NCBI GenBank assembly: GCA_015832175.1
Contig: WJXW01000010.1
Coordinates: 1,054,001 to 1,118,000, forward strand
Reading direction: 5' to 3'
Length of the DNA: 64,000 nucleotides
Source: Paraphaeosphaeria minitans
Lineage: Eukaryota; Ascomycota; Dothideomycetes; Pleosporales; Didymosphaeriaceae
Positions 34,035 to 44,945 of the stretch are shown piece by piece. Both the position numbers and the translations under genes were made by a program. The notes under the pieces are model-generated. The model worked only from the letters and a program-made list of their open reading frames with translations. It ran no database searches and was not told where the DNA came from. Within the stretch, counting starts at the first letter, position 1, and each line of letters starts with the position of its first letter.

Positions 34035-34976
34035 GGCGACAGCGGGGTGCCTCGGTCGTGGGTGGATGTCGTCGGTGTTGAAGTGGCACAGGGCAGCTTA
34101 TTATTGAGCGCGGCTGTCCCAGGGTTCGGCAGACGCGATCCGCACTTCGCCACGTGCCGGTGCGTTCAACAAAGGCAGGACACCTGCGGAAGTCAAAGTT
34201 GAGGACGAGCGTGAGATCTAGCTGCGATGCTCAGGGTGTCAAGGGCCAGGCTGACGGTGTCCAAGGCTAGCGGTTGCGGGCCGGCAAAGGACACGTGACA
34301 GGAACTGGCCTTGGCAGGCTTCAAAGCGACGGGACCGATGCGTCTTGGGCAGAAAGATGCAACCGCTTCAGAGACTGCTTTCTACAGCTCTGAGACATGG
34401 CCAACAGAATGCAACAGGCGCAGTGGGCGGTTGTGCTCTATGGACAAGCAATGCTGGCCGCTCCTAACCATTGGCATCTGGGGAGTGTCCGATCATCGTG
34501 GACAGTGAAGGCGACTACCAGCACAGGGAGCAGGTAGCGTCCCAAGCTCCAGCAAAAGCTCTGGCAAAAGTTTCATCATTGCCCTCGATTCCTGCATCCC
34601 TTTCCATCGCCACCCTTTGCAAGAGCGCTCGCCTTGTCTGCTGCCGTGTACCATAGTCATCTCTTCGTACCTTGTATTGCATAACTAGCCAATTGGCCGT
34701 TGCCCGCTGCTTCTCCGAGGTCGACAAGCAAGCCAGCTCCGCACCGCTCGATTCTTTCCTCCCCAACGTAAAGCAGCCCAGCTTCCGGGTCGCCAGGTGA
34801 GCGCGCCCCGTCTGCCCTCGCTTCCAGGCGGCGTGAATCATCACCCGCTTGGGCGCATCGCCGTCCGGAATGGCCGTTTCTGCGTGCTTTCACCGCCGAG
34901 CGGCTACGCCTGACGACATGGGGTGTCGGCGCTAAGTCTCTCACAGCCACTGACAAGCTCGCAGTAATACCCCGCC
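34035..34976. other. Divergent promoter region (epsin / cyclophilin)
   Basis: About 940 bp between two divergently transcribed housekeeping genes. Small open frames on both strands have no support. Confidence 0.5.
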
Positions 34977-35880
34977 ATGCCCCACCACGCTCTCAGGACT
35001 TCTACTTCTTTGCTCTCTGCCTTCCGCTCTTCTCAACCATCCACTCTCCGAGCACCCCTCAACAAACGCTTCTTCACTCCATCAGCCAACATCATGGCCA
35101 TCAAGACCTACTTCGATGTCTCCTGGTACGGCCCCGAGGTCCAGGTAAACTCCAACGGCGACATCACCTCCAAGGGCGCCGAGGAGGGTAAGCTGGCCCC
35201 TCCTGTGACGGCAAAACTGCATCGCCATCACGGCGATGGCGTCGTGCTTCATCGTCACCATGCTCGTCGAGGCCAATTGCTGACGCCGCCTTGCAGACCA
35301 GTCCGGTCGCATCAACTTCGAGCTCTTCGACGATGTCGTCCCCAAGACGGCCGAGAACTTCCGTGCTCTCTGCACTGGCGAGAAGGGCTTCGGCTACTCT
35401 GGCTCCAAGTTCCACCGCGTGATTCCCCAATTCATGCTCCAGGGTGGTGACTTCACCCGTGGCAACGTGAGTTTCACAACCCCTCCCGACGCCGCACAAG
35501 GCGGGGCAGCAGCTGACCAAAACAGGGCACCGGTGGCAAGTCCATCTACGGCGAGAAGTTCTCCGACGAGAACTTCAAGCTCAAGCACGACAAGCCCTTC
35601 TTGCTGTCCATGGCCAACGCCGGCCCCAACACGTAAGTTTCCTCGGCGCCGCGCTCTCCACCCTCACGGCTAACCGCGACGCAGCAACGGCTCCCAGTTC
35701 TTCGTGACGACCGTCGTTACCTCATGGCTCGACGGCAAGCACGTCGTCTTCGGCCGCGTTCCCGCTGGTGACGTCGAGTCGATGAAGATTGTGCGTGCCA
35801 TCGAGGCCGTTGGCAGCAACTCCGGTGCTGTCAAGTTTTCGTCGAAGCCGCCCACCATCACCGGCTCTGGCCAGGCTTAG
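34977..35880 (+). CDS. Cyclophilin-type peptidyl-prolyl isomerase, probably dual-targeted
   Basis: Four exons: 34977-35187, 35297-35466, 35526-35632 and 35685-35880; 227 residues. The catalytic domain is complete: [18 protein letters not shown], the active-site block [43 protein letters not shown], and the Trp in [11 protein letters not shown] that confers cyclosporin binding. The first ATG adds 39 residues rich in Ser, Arg and Leu without acidic residues ([13 protein letters not shown]...RAPLNKRFF), a typical mitochondrial presequence. A second in-frame ATG at 35094 (MAIKTYFD) would give the ordinary 188-residue cytosolic form. Neurospora crassa makes mitochondrial and cytosolic cyclophilin from one gene in this way. 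Introns have GTAAGC/GTGAGT/GTAAGT donors. Confidence 0.95.
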
Positions 35881-36435
35881 ACGGGTTACATGGGATAGGG
35901 AGTCGACCTTGCGGCACGGTCTCGCACCTGCGCGGTGCTTGCGGCATGAAAAGCGGTTGTTGGGATCAGTAACACTTGTGAACGGTCCATCTAGTAGCAT
36001 CTGTGAAGGGCCAATGCCAATTTGATACTGAGGCCTCTACCAATACATCTACATCTCATCTCTACTCATCTTGCCGTGCACCATGACTGCTTCTTCAGTG
36101 TTGCTCGCATGTGATTGCAAATTTTCCAGCAGAGGGGCATCTTTTCACCCCACCCCGCCTGGCCTCGCCTCGCCTCGATAGCAGCCCCGCACCACGCGAT
36201 TCGCAGCTGTCGTCATCGCCCCTGTCACTCCAGATCACATCACCCGCGCCCTATCCATCTGCTCGATGCCATCTTCGGCATGGCGGCTCATCTAGGGCGT
36301 GTTGTCAGTATGGCGAGCTCGAGTGACTCAGTTTGTACCTGATCTAAGCTCTTTATTTCCCATTGATACTCCTACTTATCTCTTGTAATTTGCACTTCAA
36401 TTCCACCCATTCCAAACATTGCGAGCCAATTCACC
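35881..36435. other. Intergenic region
   Basis: 3' flank of the cyclophilin gene and promoter of the PLP enzyme. Nothing else seen. Confidence 0.45.
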
Positions 36436-37881
36436 ATGTCGAGGCCTCTTTCCGCCGCAACGGCAGCTGTGCACGCGGACGACCACATCAATGTCCTGAC
36501 AGATGTAAGCAACCACCCTGCCTAGCTCAGGCAGCCCTCATCTTCGCAATTCATCCCTCGGGCAGTCCCCCATCTTCGCAATTCCCCCCTCGAGCTGCTG
36601 TACTAACTTCCTTCCTCCCAGGTCGCACCCGCAATCCATACCTCAACCACCTTCCGCTACCCTCGCAACCACGCCGACCTCCAGCCCGTCCCCGCCAGCT
36701 CCTCGGACTTCTTCCCCGCCCTCCAAACCCCCCTCGTCTACTCGCGCCTTGCCTCCGCCAACATCAATCGCCTCGAGACCGTCCTGGCCCCGCTCATCTT
36801 CCCCGGCACACCCGAGCCCGAGCTCGAGCTCCTCGCAAACCATGTCGTGAGCTACAGCTCTGGTCTCAGCGCCTTCCACGCGCTGCTCGTCAACGTGGTG
36901 CCCAAAGTCATCGCCATATCCGAGGGCTACCACGGGTGCCATGGCGTCATCGGGCTGCACAGGAAGATGCACGGCGTGCGGACCGTGGATCTGCACGCCG
37001 ACGAGAAGGCCTGGGACGAGGCCGGGCTCGGAGAGGGCGACATCGTGCACCTCGAGACGCCGCTGAATCCGACGGGCGAGGCATTCGAGATACAAAAGTA
37101 TGCGGATCGTGCGCACAAGAGGGGCGCGCTGCTCAGCGTCGATGCAACGTTTGGGCCGCCCGGGCTGCAGGATCCGTTTGCGTGGGGCGCCGATGTGGTC
37201 ATGCATAGCGGGACGAAGTACATTGGCGGGCACAGCGATATCCTCTGCGGAATTCTGGCGGTCAAGAAAGGCGAGGAGGGGTACAAGAGGGCGGGGAAGC
37301 TGCGGGAGGAACGGTTGTTCATGGGCTCGGTGCTGGGGAGTCTCGAGGGCTGGCTCGGCGTGAGGAGTTTGCGGACGCTGGAGCTACGCGTGCAGCGGCA
37401 GTCGTCGAACGCGACGAAGCTTGTTGCGTGGCTGAGCGAGGCACTCAATGGGAACGGTCAAGGCAGCGACGCGGTGAAGAAGGTTGTAGCAAATGTCACG
37501 CACGCGAGTCTTCAGACCGCCGACTTCCCTTGGCTCAAGAAGCAGATGCCCAACGGCTTCGGCCCGGTCTTCTCTTTCTACATGAAGACGCCCGACCTCG
37601 CGCGCCAACTGCCCTCGCACCTGCGCTTGTTCCACCACGCGACTAGTCTGGGCGGCGTGGAGAGCTTGATCGAGTGGCGCCGCATGTCTGACTCTGGCGT
37701 AGACGAGCGACTACTCCGGGTCAGCGTGGGCGTGGAGAGCTGGGAGGACCTGCGAGACGACTTCATCCAGGCCTTTGAGGAGTTGGGTGCAGGCAACAAA
37801 GGTGGGAATGGCGTGAGGGTGGATGTACAGACTGGGGGTGAGGGCGCGAAGATGGAAGGTGGGGGGGATGGCGCGGTATAA
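36436..37881 (+). CDS. Cys/Met-metabolism PLP-dependent enzyme (cystathionine synthase/lyase-like)
   Basis: Two exons (36436-36504, 36622-37881) give 442 residues. Start context TTCACCATGTC. PLP-enzyme landmarks: TFRYP near the N-terminus, the small-residue turn VVSYSSGLSAFHALL, ETPLNPTGE, LLSVDATFGPPGLQDPF (cofactor Asp), and MHSGTKYIGGHSDILCG with Schiff-base Lys222. The C-terminal domain ends with SLGGVESLIEWR and LLRVSVGVESWEDLRDDF, as in cystathionine gamma-synthase/beta-lyase relatives. The closest well-known relatives are uncharacterised fungal trans-sulfuration enzymes rather than the main Met/Cys enzymes, so substrate is not assigned. The 117-nt intron carries an internal duplication. 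Confidence 0.9.
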
Positions 37882-38582
37882 CACACGACGATGTACAGCG
37901 ATAGAAGAAAAACATGTCAATAGATCGGGAGAGTGGATGTACATCACCATTGCTGGGCATATTACAGGTTCCTGGAAATCATAGCCAGTCTTACCACGCA
38001 CCAGTGTCGTAAGCAACCTTCCCGGCAACGCGTCCACCATCTTGCACACACCAAATTCGCAAGACCTGTTACGCATCCTGATCCCGCCAAATATTCGTGC
38101 GCAGAATGCCAGGTGCATGACTACAGATACCTAACCATCGTACAGACACCCATACGAGAACAACTCAATAACCCTACCGTCGAGCCTGGTAGAACACGTG
38201 AAGCGTTTCACCGCATGCCAGAAAGCATTCATTCGGAGAGCATGCTTCGAGTCAAATGCAGGACAAGCACGGTTTCTTTTTCTTTTTCTTTTTCTTTTTC
38301 TTTCTTTTTTCTTTTTCGCGGTTTGTAATGAGCCAAGGGTCTGTATGCACATGGCGATTAGCATGGTGCTTTTGTTCCCGGATGACATCACTAAACATGT
38401 CTAAAATACTATTGCAATCACACTCATGTTGAACTAACCTCTGTGCGTGATCCGGTACTGTAGAGGTGTTATATTGGATATTTGTGTTTATCTGGATAAC
38501 TGCTACGTCACTGACACTTCTTCTATAGGCTGATGCTCTGCTTTCTTTTGTGTAATAGGTATGGTACACATCTCTGAGCGAA
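37882..38582. other. Intergenic region with a pyrimidine tract
   Basis: Contains a (CTTTTT)n-like tract at about 38274-38318, on the sense strand of the PLP gene. No gene seen. Confidence 0.5.
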
Positions 38583-38815
38583 AATTTATCTCTTTTACTC
38601 TTTCTCTCTTTTTCTCTTTCTCTCTTTTTCTCTTTCTCTCTTTTTCTCTTTCTCTCTTTTTCTCTTTCTCTCTTTTTCTCTTTCTCTCTTTTTCTCTTTC
38701 TCTCTTTTTCTCTTTCTCTCTTTTTCTCTTTCTCTCTTTTTCTCTTTCTCTCTTTTTCTCTTTCTCTCTTTTTCTCTTTCTCTCCTTTTCTCTTTCTCTC
38801 TCTCTCTCTCTCTGT
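38583..38815. repeat. 16-bp polypyrimidine minisatellite
   Basis: Tandem copies of TTTTTCTCTTTCTCTC (about eleven to twelve), ending in a plain (TC)n run. Because 16 is not a multiple of 3, all frames stay open as Phe/Ser/Leu or, on the other strand, Lys/Arg/Glu text. These are not genes. One copy near 38783 has a T-to-C change; the rest are nearly identical. Confidence 0.9.
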
Positions 38816-39352
38816 GTGTTCTTATCTTTCCTTCTCTTTCATTGAAATCCTTCTCCAGATGTTCTAGACCACACGCATCTCCATTCCCGACACGCAGCCC
38901 AAGCATCCCTCCCACACAGCAGAGTAAACTCCAAGTCCGGAGAGCAGAGACGAAAGCCATGAGTGTCCAATCGGCTGTCTCTAGTCATAGGGTAATGTCG
39001 TTGTAGATTCTGGAGCACGTACGTCGGGAAGAGCATCTTTTTTAGCACCGAGACAAATGACAGGCATAGTCATCATTTTCAGCCGATTTCAGTCTTGGAG
39101 CCAGAGAAGGGCGTTTTCCGTGGCGGAAAAAGGGGCCGTGGAGTACCGTTGAGAAATCAAAAGACGGGGTGCAAGGGCCGTAAGTGTTCGAATCAGCAGC
39201 TTTCAGCCATGTACCTACTGGCCAAAAGATACCTTCCCAACGTTTCTAGTTGCCTCTCCCATCGATCGTGTCGTATCTGAATCCGCTTCACGCTTCACGC
39301 TTCACGCACGGCGCATCCTTCGTCATCATCGTGGGTTTTAGTCCTGCTCTCT
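38816..39352. other. Intergenic region
   Basis: No supported gene; includes a short CACGCTTCACGCTTCACGC microrepeat near 39290. Confidence 0.4.
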
Positions 39353-40031
39353 TTAACTCAGTGATGGGTGCACACGGCCGTGCTTCATCGATCTTGAGCT
39401 AGGCAGCGCCGGCATAGGCGACATTGGTGGGAGCGCAGTCATGTTCCGCTGATGCCACTCCCAGCTGTCTTCCCCAGGAAGCTGCCCTCCGGCGCTGGGA
39501 TCTGCAGTGTGTGGGCGGAGGGGTGTGAGAGGAATGAGGCGCTCCGGGCCCATGGCACGGCGGATGTCGCAGAAGTCGTCTTGGTTCTACTTCCAGGTTA
39601 GAACAGTCACGGTCACACAGGTGACGTGGATAGCTGAAGAGTGATAAGGCAGAAGGGAATAGGGGCTGGGAACGCGTTACCTTATTCTTCGGAGTGAGAG
39701 TGAAAATCCTCTTAATCTTCTTGCCGGGTTTTCGCGGTGTCCATGGGGTTTTCTCCTGTGTCGTACGGGCGGCTGCGAGGGGCTTGTCTGTGACACCCTC
39801 CCCCACCCGCTTCTCCGTGCCAGTCTCAGGGGCTTGGTTCTCTGCGGGGTTCTTTGGTCTCGCCAGCGCTTCCTCAATCTGCGTGTCCTGGCTGAGTGGG
39901 TGTTGCTGTTGAAAACTCTGTATGTGCTTCAACTCTTCAAGCGCCTGCCTGCGATATTCAGCTATCACGCGGGCGCGGTAGACGCGGTCGCCTGTGTCGT
40001 AGATTGCGAGACCTTCAAGAGGGACGGACAT
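39353..40031 (-). CDS. Small fungal protein of unknown function
   Basis: Two exons on the minus strand (40031-39681, 39586-39353; intron GTAACG...GTAG, 94 nt) give 194 residues. Residues 1-45 (MSVPLEGLAIYDTGDRVYRA then EYRRQALEELKHIQSFQQQ) look folded and helical. The middle is a disordered Glu/Pro/Thr segment with a basic patch (TPRKPGKKIKRI), and exon 2 continues as NQDDFCDIRRAMGPERLIPL. Without the splice the frame drifts into Arg/His/Pro-rich text, which supports the intron. No family recognised; nucleic-acid or ribosome association would be a guess from the basic patch. Confidence 0.6.
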
Positions 40032-40780
40032 GGTGCGGCAACTGGCCAGATTCTAGACCTGGTAAAGGAGAAGATGTATATAACGAGGGTTGTCGGACGC
40101 AACGATGCAAGTGTCGTACGGTCGTCGAATTGATCCCGTGTGGTAGAAATCGAAAATTAAGTTCTTGTCACAAACAGGAAGCATTCCACAAGAATAAAAG
40201 GCACGCCAAGAAGCCAAGGCCCAATCAGTAATGAAAGTGAATTGACAGCACGGGCATTACTTACGTTTTCCAGCCTCATGCCACAGGCGGATCTCCATAA
40301 GCAGGTTTACTCCTCTTTTTTTAAAGAGGTTATGTGAATAGTCGTAGCTGTCTCGAACAGATTCCGTGCTCTTCTTAAATGCGCTTTCTTAGAGACACAA
40401 TATGTGTAGCATTAGAGTGGTACATATTAATATAAATGCGAGCTTGGTGAGCCATAAAGACTTGGACTCTATGAGCTTGAAGTGGTCTAATCTCTCTGTT
40501 ATACTGAAGGTGTCAATATCTGCGACTCGTCTAGAAAAGGCACGTGTGGTTTTCAGTTCGGTGTGCATAGGTCATGGGCGCCGAGATTTGGAATATGAAT
40601 GAAATTCTTCTAGAAAACTTCCCAGTCATCTGATGCTTCGAGCAATGAACCGCGAAGCAAGACCTTGTCACCAGGCAAACGGAATGATAGGAAGAATTTA
40701 GACGTCTTTGCGTCGAACCTATTCACACCATGGCACCGCTGACCTACCTCAAGCACGCTTACTGCGTCCATGGATGGCCG
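40032..40780. other. Intergenic region
   Basis: Promoter side of the small gene and 3' flank of the dehydrogenase relic. Nothing else supported. Confidence 0.4.
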
Positions 40781-41790
40781 TCAGGCCCGACCTTTGCGTT
40801 GATGCAACCTCAAGAGCCTCTTCTCTTTGATTTCGTCCCCATGCTTTTCAATTTCCTCGACATCCCAGTTCACACTCGCATATCCGCCTCTGAGTACATC
40901 CGCTTCCGGCTTGAGCAGATACAAGGTAAACGCGCCGGTCAGCTCGGGCTGGTCTTTCGCGAATGGCGTCATGGCATCAACGACGGCACCACGACCGGAT
41001 TTCGCCTCCACGATACCAGGATGGACGGAGAACACACGGACGTTGGAGAGTTCGAGATCGAGATGTTTTCCGAGTTTGGTAGCGGCAAGCTGAGAGGTGC
41101 TGAGGGAGGATAGGCCGGGGTTGGTCATGGAGGCGCCGAGGGAGACAAGGTTGATGAATGTAGTGGTGCGATCTTTGTTGAAGGCTGTGGAGATAGTGGG
41201 CAAGGATGTAGGTTGCTTTAACATTAATTTCCTGCGTGCCAATTGTCGGCATATCATCATGAAAAGGCTGGGAGGCGATGCGGTTTGCATGTGAAGGAGA
41301 CCCTCAAAGAGACTTACATGCTCGGCCCACCACTGCGAAGGCCCCATGTCCCCTATGGTGCCGTAGTTGAAGATACCAGCAGCGTTTAGTACAACATCGA
41401 CGGTACCAAACCTTGCAATCGCTTTCTCGAAGATTGCTTTCACATTTTCTTCGTTAGTGATGTCGCCTGCGGCAACCAAGGTGTTGCCTTTGAGCTCTTT
41501 CGCTACACTCCAATTTCTGTTCATTGCGACCGACAAGCACAACGCCTTTGGCATTAACTTCAGTCCAGGTCTTCGCGACGGCCTGAAAGCGTCAGTGAAT
41601 GTTTCCATTTAATGACTGAGAGTAAACCGACGTATCCAAGCCCACCACCAGATCCAGTGATCAGAATGACTTTGTTCGAAGCAAACGGCGCAAGCTTCTT
41701 GGGATCGATGGGTGGGTACACATCGCGATGCATCGCCTTCGTAAGCTGGAAGAGAGCAGTCAACACCTTTGGATCGATTTGAGCCGACAT
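40781..41790 (-). pseudogene. Short-chain dehydrogenase/reductase, frameshifted and catalytically dead
   Basis: The N-terminus MSAQIDPKVLTALFQLTKAM leads to VILITGSGGGLGY, the SDR cofactor loop. An intron (GTCGGT donor, 48 nt) joins it to AVAKTWTEVNAKGVVLVGRN. Then a one-base shift separates GRNEQKLE from VAKELKGNTLVAAGDITNEENV. NAAG is intact (VVLNAAGI). After WWAEH an intron joins EINVKATYILAH, and a second shift precedes AFNKDRTTTFINLVSLGAS. At the catalytic site the family has Y-S-x-S-K but this copy reads L-S-T-S-Q, so both Tyr and Lys are lost. Two frameshifts plus the lost catalytic pair point to a pseudogene; sequencing error would not explain the active-site changes. Confidence 0.75.
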
Positions 41791-42493
41791 TTTGTCTCAA
41801 AGAAGTGGAGATTAATGGAATATTTCAGGTGTTGCGATTCGAGGTTGTTAAGAAGAATGAATATGAAGCGGCTTGATCCCATCTTTATACTCGCTCTTGC
41901 CATCTTAACATCTGCGTTTCGCAATTCCCTTCCTTTCCCAACTACACGCATCTCGGACGCAAAAGGCCCGATGTTATTCAGCGGTTGTGGTGTTTGTAGG
42001 ATATGGTTGTGATTCCGCGGAAGCTCCGGTATGCAGCGCCGAGCTAGTATGTTTTAGGAAAGGCCTTGATCCTTAATCTCCAATTGCCCCCAAGACTACC
42101 TAATGTTCTCATCCAATCCTACTGCACGTTCTATGAATCAACTTATGTTCTATCAAAAAGGTACCTTGAGAGGAAGGATGAGCGCATCATTACTGATTGG
42201 AGCTGATCTACCATGACTGGTTGCGGGCGATTCGCAAGAGACGGGGCTGCCTCCTGCATGAGACGCCACAAATACGCCGCACGCTACAGAGCAATGCCTT
42301 AGGTAGTCAAGAGGATGTGTCGCCGTATTTTGGAGATCCTTCCCGCTGCATGACTTGTACATGTCATTGATATGGAAACATCATCCCTCATACCAACCGC
42401 AATACGAAAATACTCAAGCCCGGCAAAGAAATTCGTCTGCCTCTGGACGCACTCGGTCAACGGAGATGGTAACGAAAAACAATTTACGCAAAA
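41791..42493. other. Intergenic region
   Basis: 700 bp between two decayed minus-strand genes; no supported content. Confidence 0.4.
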
Positions 42494-43947
42494 TCAGACG
42501 CTTGACCGACTGTCTGGCCCGACATTCCCCAAGAACACGACCAGAACCGCACAATATCTGTTAAGGCACGCGTCAGTCGAACAGCGTCATCAACTTTGCC
42601 AATTTAGGGATAACAATACTTACGCAGCGGCCGCAGCTAGGATCTCATGACGTTTGGCCTTCGTGAAGAGTGACAGCACTGCTGAAAATGCTAAAGTTGC
42701 GACGACAAGAATGCCTATACATATTGCATACACTTTATCCGTCTTGACATCAGTGACGAGATGATAAAGAATGTAGATTGGAACGATAAGGAGAAGCAAG
42801 ATCGTGAATGTGATAATACAGTTGGCGAGACGAGTGATATGATGTCGGGAGTAGTATACTTCGCGATCGGGGGACTCTGTGTCGGAAGACTTGATGTCCG
42901 ATGACTTTACGCCGAAGCACTTTGTGCGAGATCGCTGTTAGACGGGAACATAACAAGGACTCCGAAGATGAACCGCAGGAACAAGCATAACTAACCTCAT
43001 CACCAAAGAGTCGCTGGCATGGATGTAAGCGAACGCGAATACAGCGATCCGAGGAGACCTACCTCAAGAAGTGGGCAATGAAACCATTTCAGCAATTTTT
43101 CAATGCCAGAGTCTAGCCACGCACGCTCGCGTCCAGCCCGCAACGTCACCATAACCTCTTCGTGGTCGACCCAGGACGCCTCACGCTCCGTGAGAGGGTT
43201 ACGAAAGTGCATCCAGTTGCGCACGCTCTTATAGTCTACTTTAGAAGGGTGATGCATGGCATCTCCGAGCCGCATCGAGAAGATTCGCTGAAGCTTATTA
43301 TTATGACGGAATAACCTTACATGCATCTGGTAGACTTACCGTAAGAACAGAACGTTGCTTCGATCTGGCCCAAAAGTTCTGTCCTTGGTTCGTATTAATC
43401 GTCAGGAACACCCCTGGTCCTTGGCCATCTCACATCGCTTTTTGCTTCGATACGATCCATTTTCTCTAGCTTCCTCTCCAGCTCGCACAGTTGGTCTTGC
43501 TTATCCAAAAGGAGACGAGACTGGATAAAACCACATCTTCGATATATCATGAAGCTTTCGTCACTGTCAAGAAATGCCGCTAACCTTGGGTACCCCTGAG
43601 GACTCGCAGAGACTTTTCTAGTCAGAGATAGGACAAATGAATGGTTTTTTTTCAATATAAATAACTCACGCGCTCTCACGGTAGGTTTTGGGATGATGTG
43701 TCGAAGATTTGGGGATTGTCGCCTTGTCCCAACCCAATTTCTTAACCTCATTCGGGTGGTGTTGATCCCACGAGGGGCATCTGGCTTGTAAGCATTGAAT
43801 TTGAGGTTGGAGCTGGCTCAAAGACTTACGCAAGTTTTTTGGTCGAGCATTCGACGAGTGCAAGCCCAGTTCCCTGCTTGGAGCCGCTTTTCCAGAAACC
43901 TCGGTTGATGCCCAAGATAAGCTGGTTTCAGTTTCTCCTCTCTCCAT
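42494..43947 (-). pseudogene. DUF6594 membrane protein gene with internal stop
   Basis: Exon 1 (43947-43670) is a disordered N-terminus. Exon 2 starts at 43617 with SPQGYPRLAAFLDSDESFMIYRR, the DUF6594 hallmark, then LLLDKQDQLCELERKLEKMD. A TAA at 43406-43408 interrupts the frame (DD-stop-YEPRTELLGQIEA); CAA to TAA, a C-to-T change, is the simplest origin. The next conserved block (HHPSKVDYKSVRNWM...VTLRAGRERAWLDSGIEKLLKW) is in another frame that no canonical splice restores. The C-terminal part is well kept: two membrane helices (IITFTILLLLIVPIYILYHL and AICIGILVVATLAFSAVLSLF), KRHEILAAAAA, and a last exon ending at 42494. Exon 1 also contains an optional in-frame 45-nt intron (GTAAGT...TACAAG). 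Confidence 0.78.
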
Positions 43948-44271
43948 TTATTTTTGACAGCTGATCATCGCTATGCATGTTGCAGCCTGATCAACTTGAC
44001 ACTGAGTCGTGTAGGCGAAACGAAAATGTTATTGTGTTTTTTTCAACCTGTGTTTTCCTACCTTCTGTTCCAATAAGTACAGAAACAGAAAGCTTCCGTG
44101 ATTTCCTAAAGGTGAAATGTTGTTTTAAATGTTTGGGTTCGATGAACAACCCATACACAAGGCTGGAAGCCAGTCTAACTACTGAGTGGCGGGCTCGCTT
44201 GTGTATCAATGAGCCCGGCCCCAATATGTCTCATGCAGCAAGCCGAAAAGCGAGTAAACAGGGCACAACAA

Positions 44272-44677
44272 CTATCTAAACCTGAGCGCCATTTCGCGGA
44301 ACCATTTGTGATTGTCAATGGGCTTGTCAGTCGCCTTGTTCTTCAATGTGTACTCGAAATGTCCACTATCAGTTTTCCTGCTATTCTCAATAGTCACCCG
44401 GCATGGAGGCTCATCATCTTCACTGTCATCGAGTATCGCATCATCCCCTTCATTAAATCGAGCGACCGCCTAAAGGAACGAATGTATTAGCCAACCATGG
44501 TACAACCCTAGATTTTCCCCTTGACTCACCGGCGCTGGGTCTTCTATGGGAAAGAACCCCGTACGACCGTTTGCAGACGTTGCTTCTTCCTAAGGCATTG
44601 TGAGACCGCAGCTTATGCCAGCTTTGGCCACGACATACAACAAACTTTTTCGTTCCTATACAATTGGACTCTGTCAT
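44272..44677 (-). CDS. 98-aa three-exon protein with Tudor/SH3-like segment
   Basis: Exons 44677-44639, 44589-44530 and 44469-44272 on the minus strand, all joined in phase 0 by introns of 49 and 60 nt (GTATGT...CCTTAG, GTGAGT...CTTTAG). Exon 1 is MTESNCIGTKKFV; exon 2 ends FFPIEDPAP; exon 3 begins AVARFNEGDDAILDD. Exon 3 reads as a small beta-barrel candidate: acidic turn, PCRVTIENSRK, HFEYTLKNKATDKPI, KWFREMALRF. That is the layout of fungal proteins with a Tudor/chromo-barrel-like reader segment. Clean phases, good splice sites and an unbroken frame make it credible although each exon is short. Function unknown. Confidence 0.55.
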
Positions 44678-44937
44678 CCTTGGTATTTCACTAGTAGTGC
44701 ATGCTTCGATCGGGTTCGTTGCGTGGGTAACGATGTGATGCGAAACTAGTGAGCGGGAACGGGATGAACGACAAGCACCCTAGTTATAGACCGGTCCCCG
44801 TGAGGCGCAATCTAAACGAATTTCGCATGGATATTCGTCAAAGACAATCAAAAAGGTGAAAAGGACTATCCAATAACGGAGATCCGCGCTTTGTAGGCTG
44901 ATGGATAACCAGCATGTCTGCAGCTCTGATTGCAGGT

Positions 44938-44945
44938 GCAATCAT
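44938..44945. repeat. Left target-site duplication of the MITE
   Basis: GCAATCAT directly precedes the element and is repeated exactly at 45183-45190. An 8-bp duplication is characteristic of hAT transposition. Confidence 0.8.

Noticed and set aside
34515..34956. Minus-strand frames of about 100 codons between epsin and cyclophilin genes
   Set aside because: No start context or homology; they lie in a divergent promoter region.
38561..38960. Open frames of Phe/Ser/Leu or Lys/Arg/Glu repeats
   Set aside because: Created by the 16-bp minisatellite, which keeps all frames open.
39176..39205. tRNA-like GTTCGAATC
   Set aside because: No matching acceptor stem, anticodon arm or D-arm could be laid out; the same holds for similar words near 22118 and 50880.
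43000..43326. Separate 108-codon gene starting MHVRLFRHNNK
   Set aside because: It is the central part of the DUF6594 domain in a shifted frame, continuous in order with the blocks on both sides.
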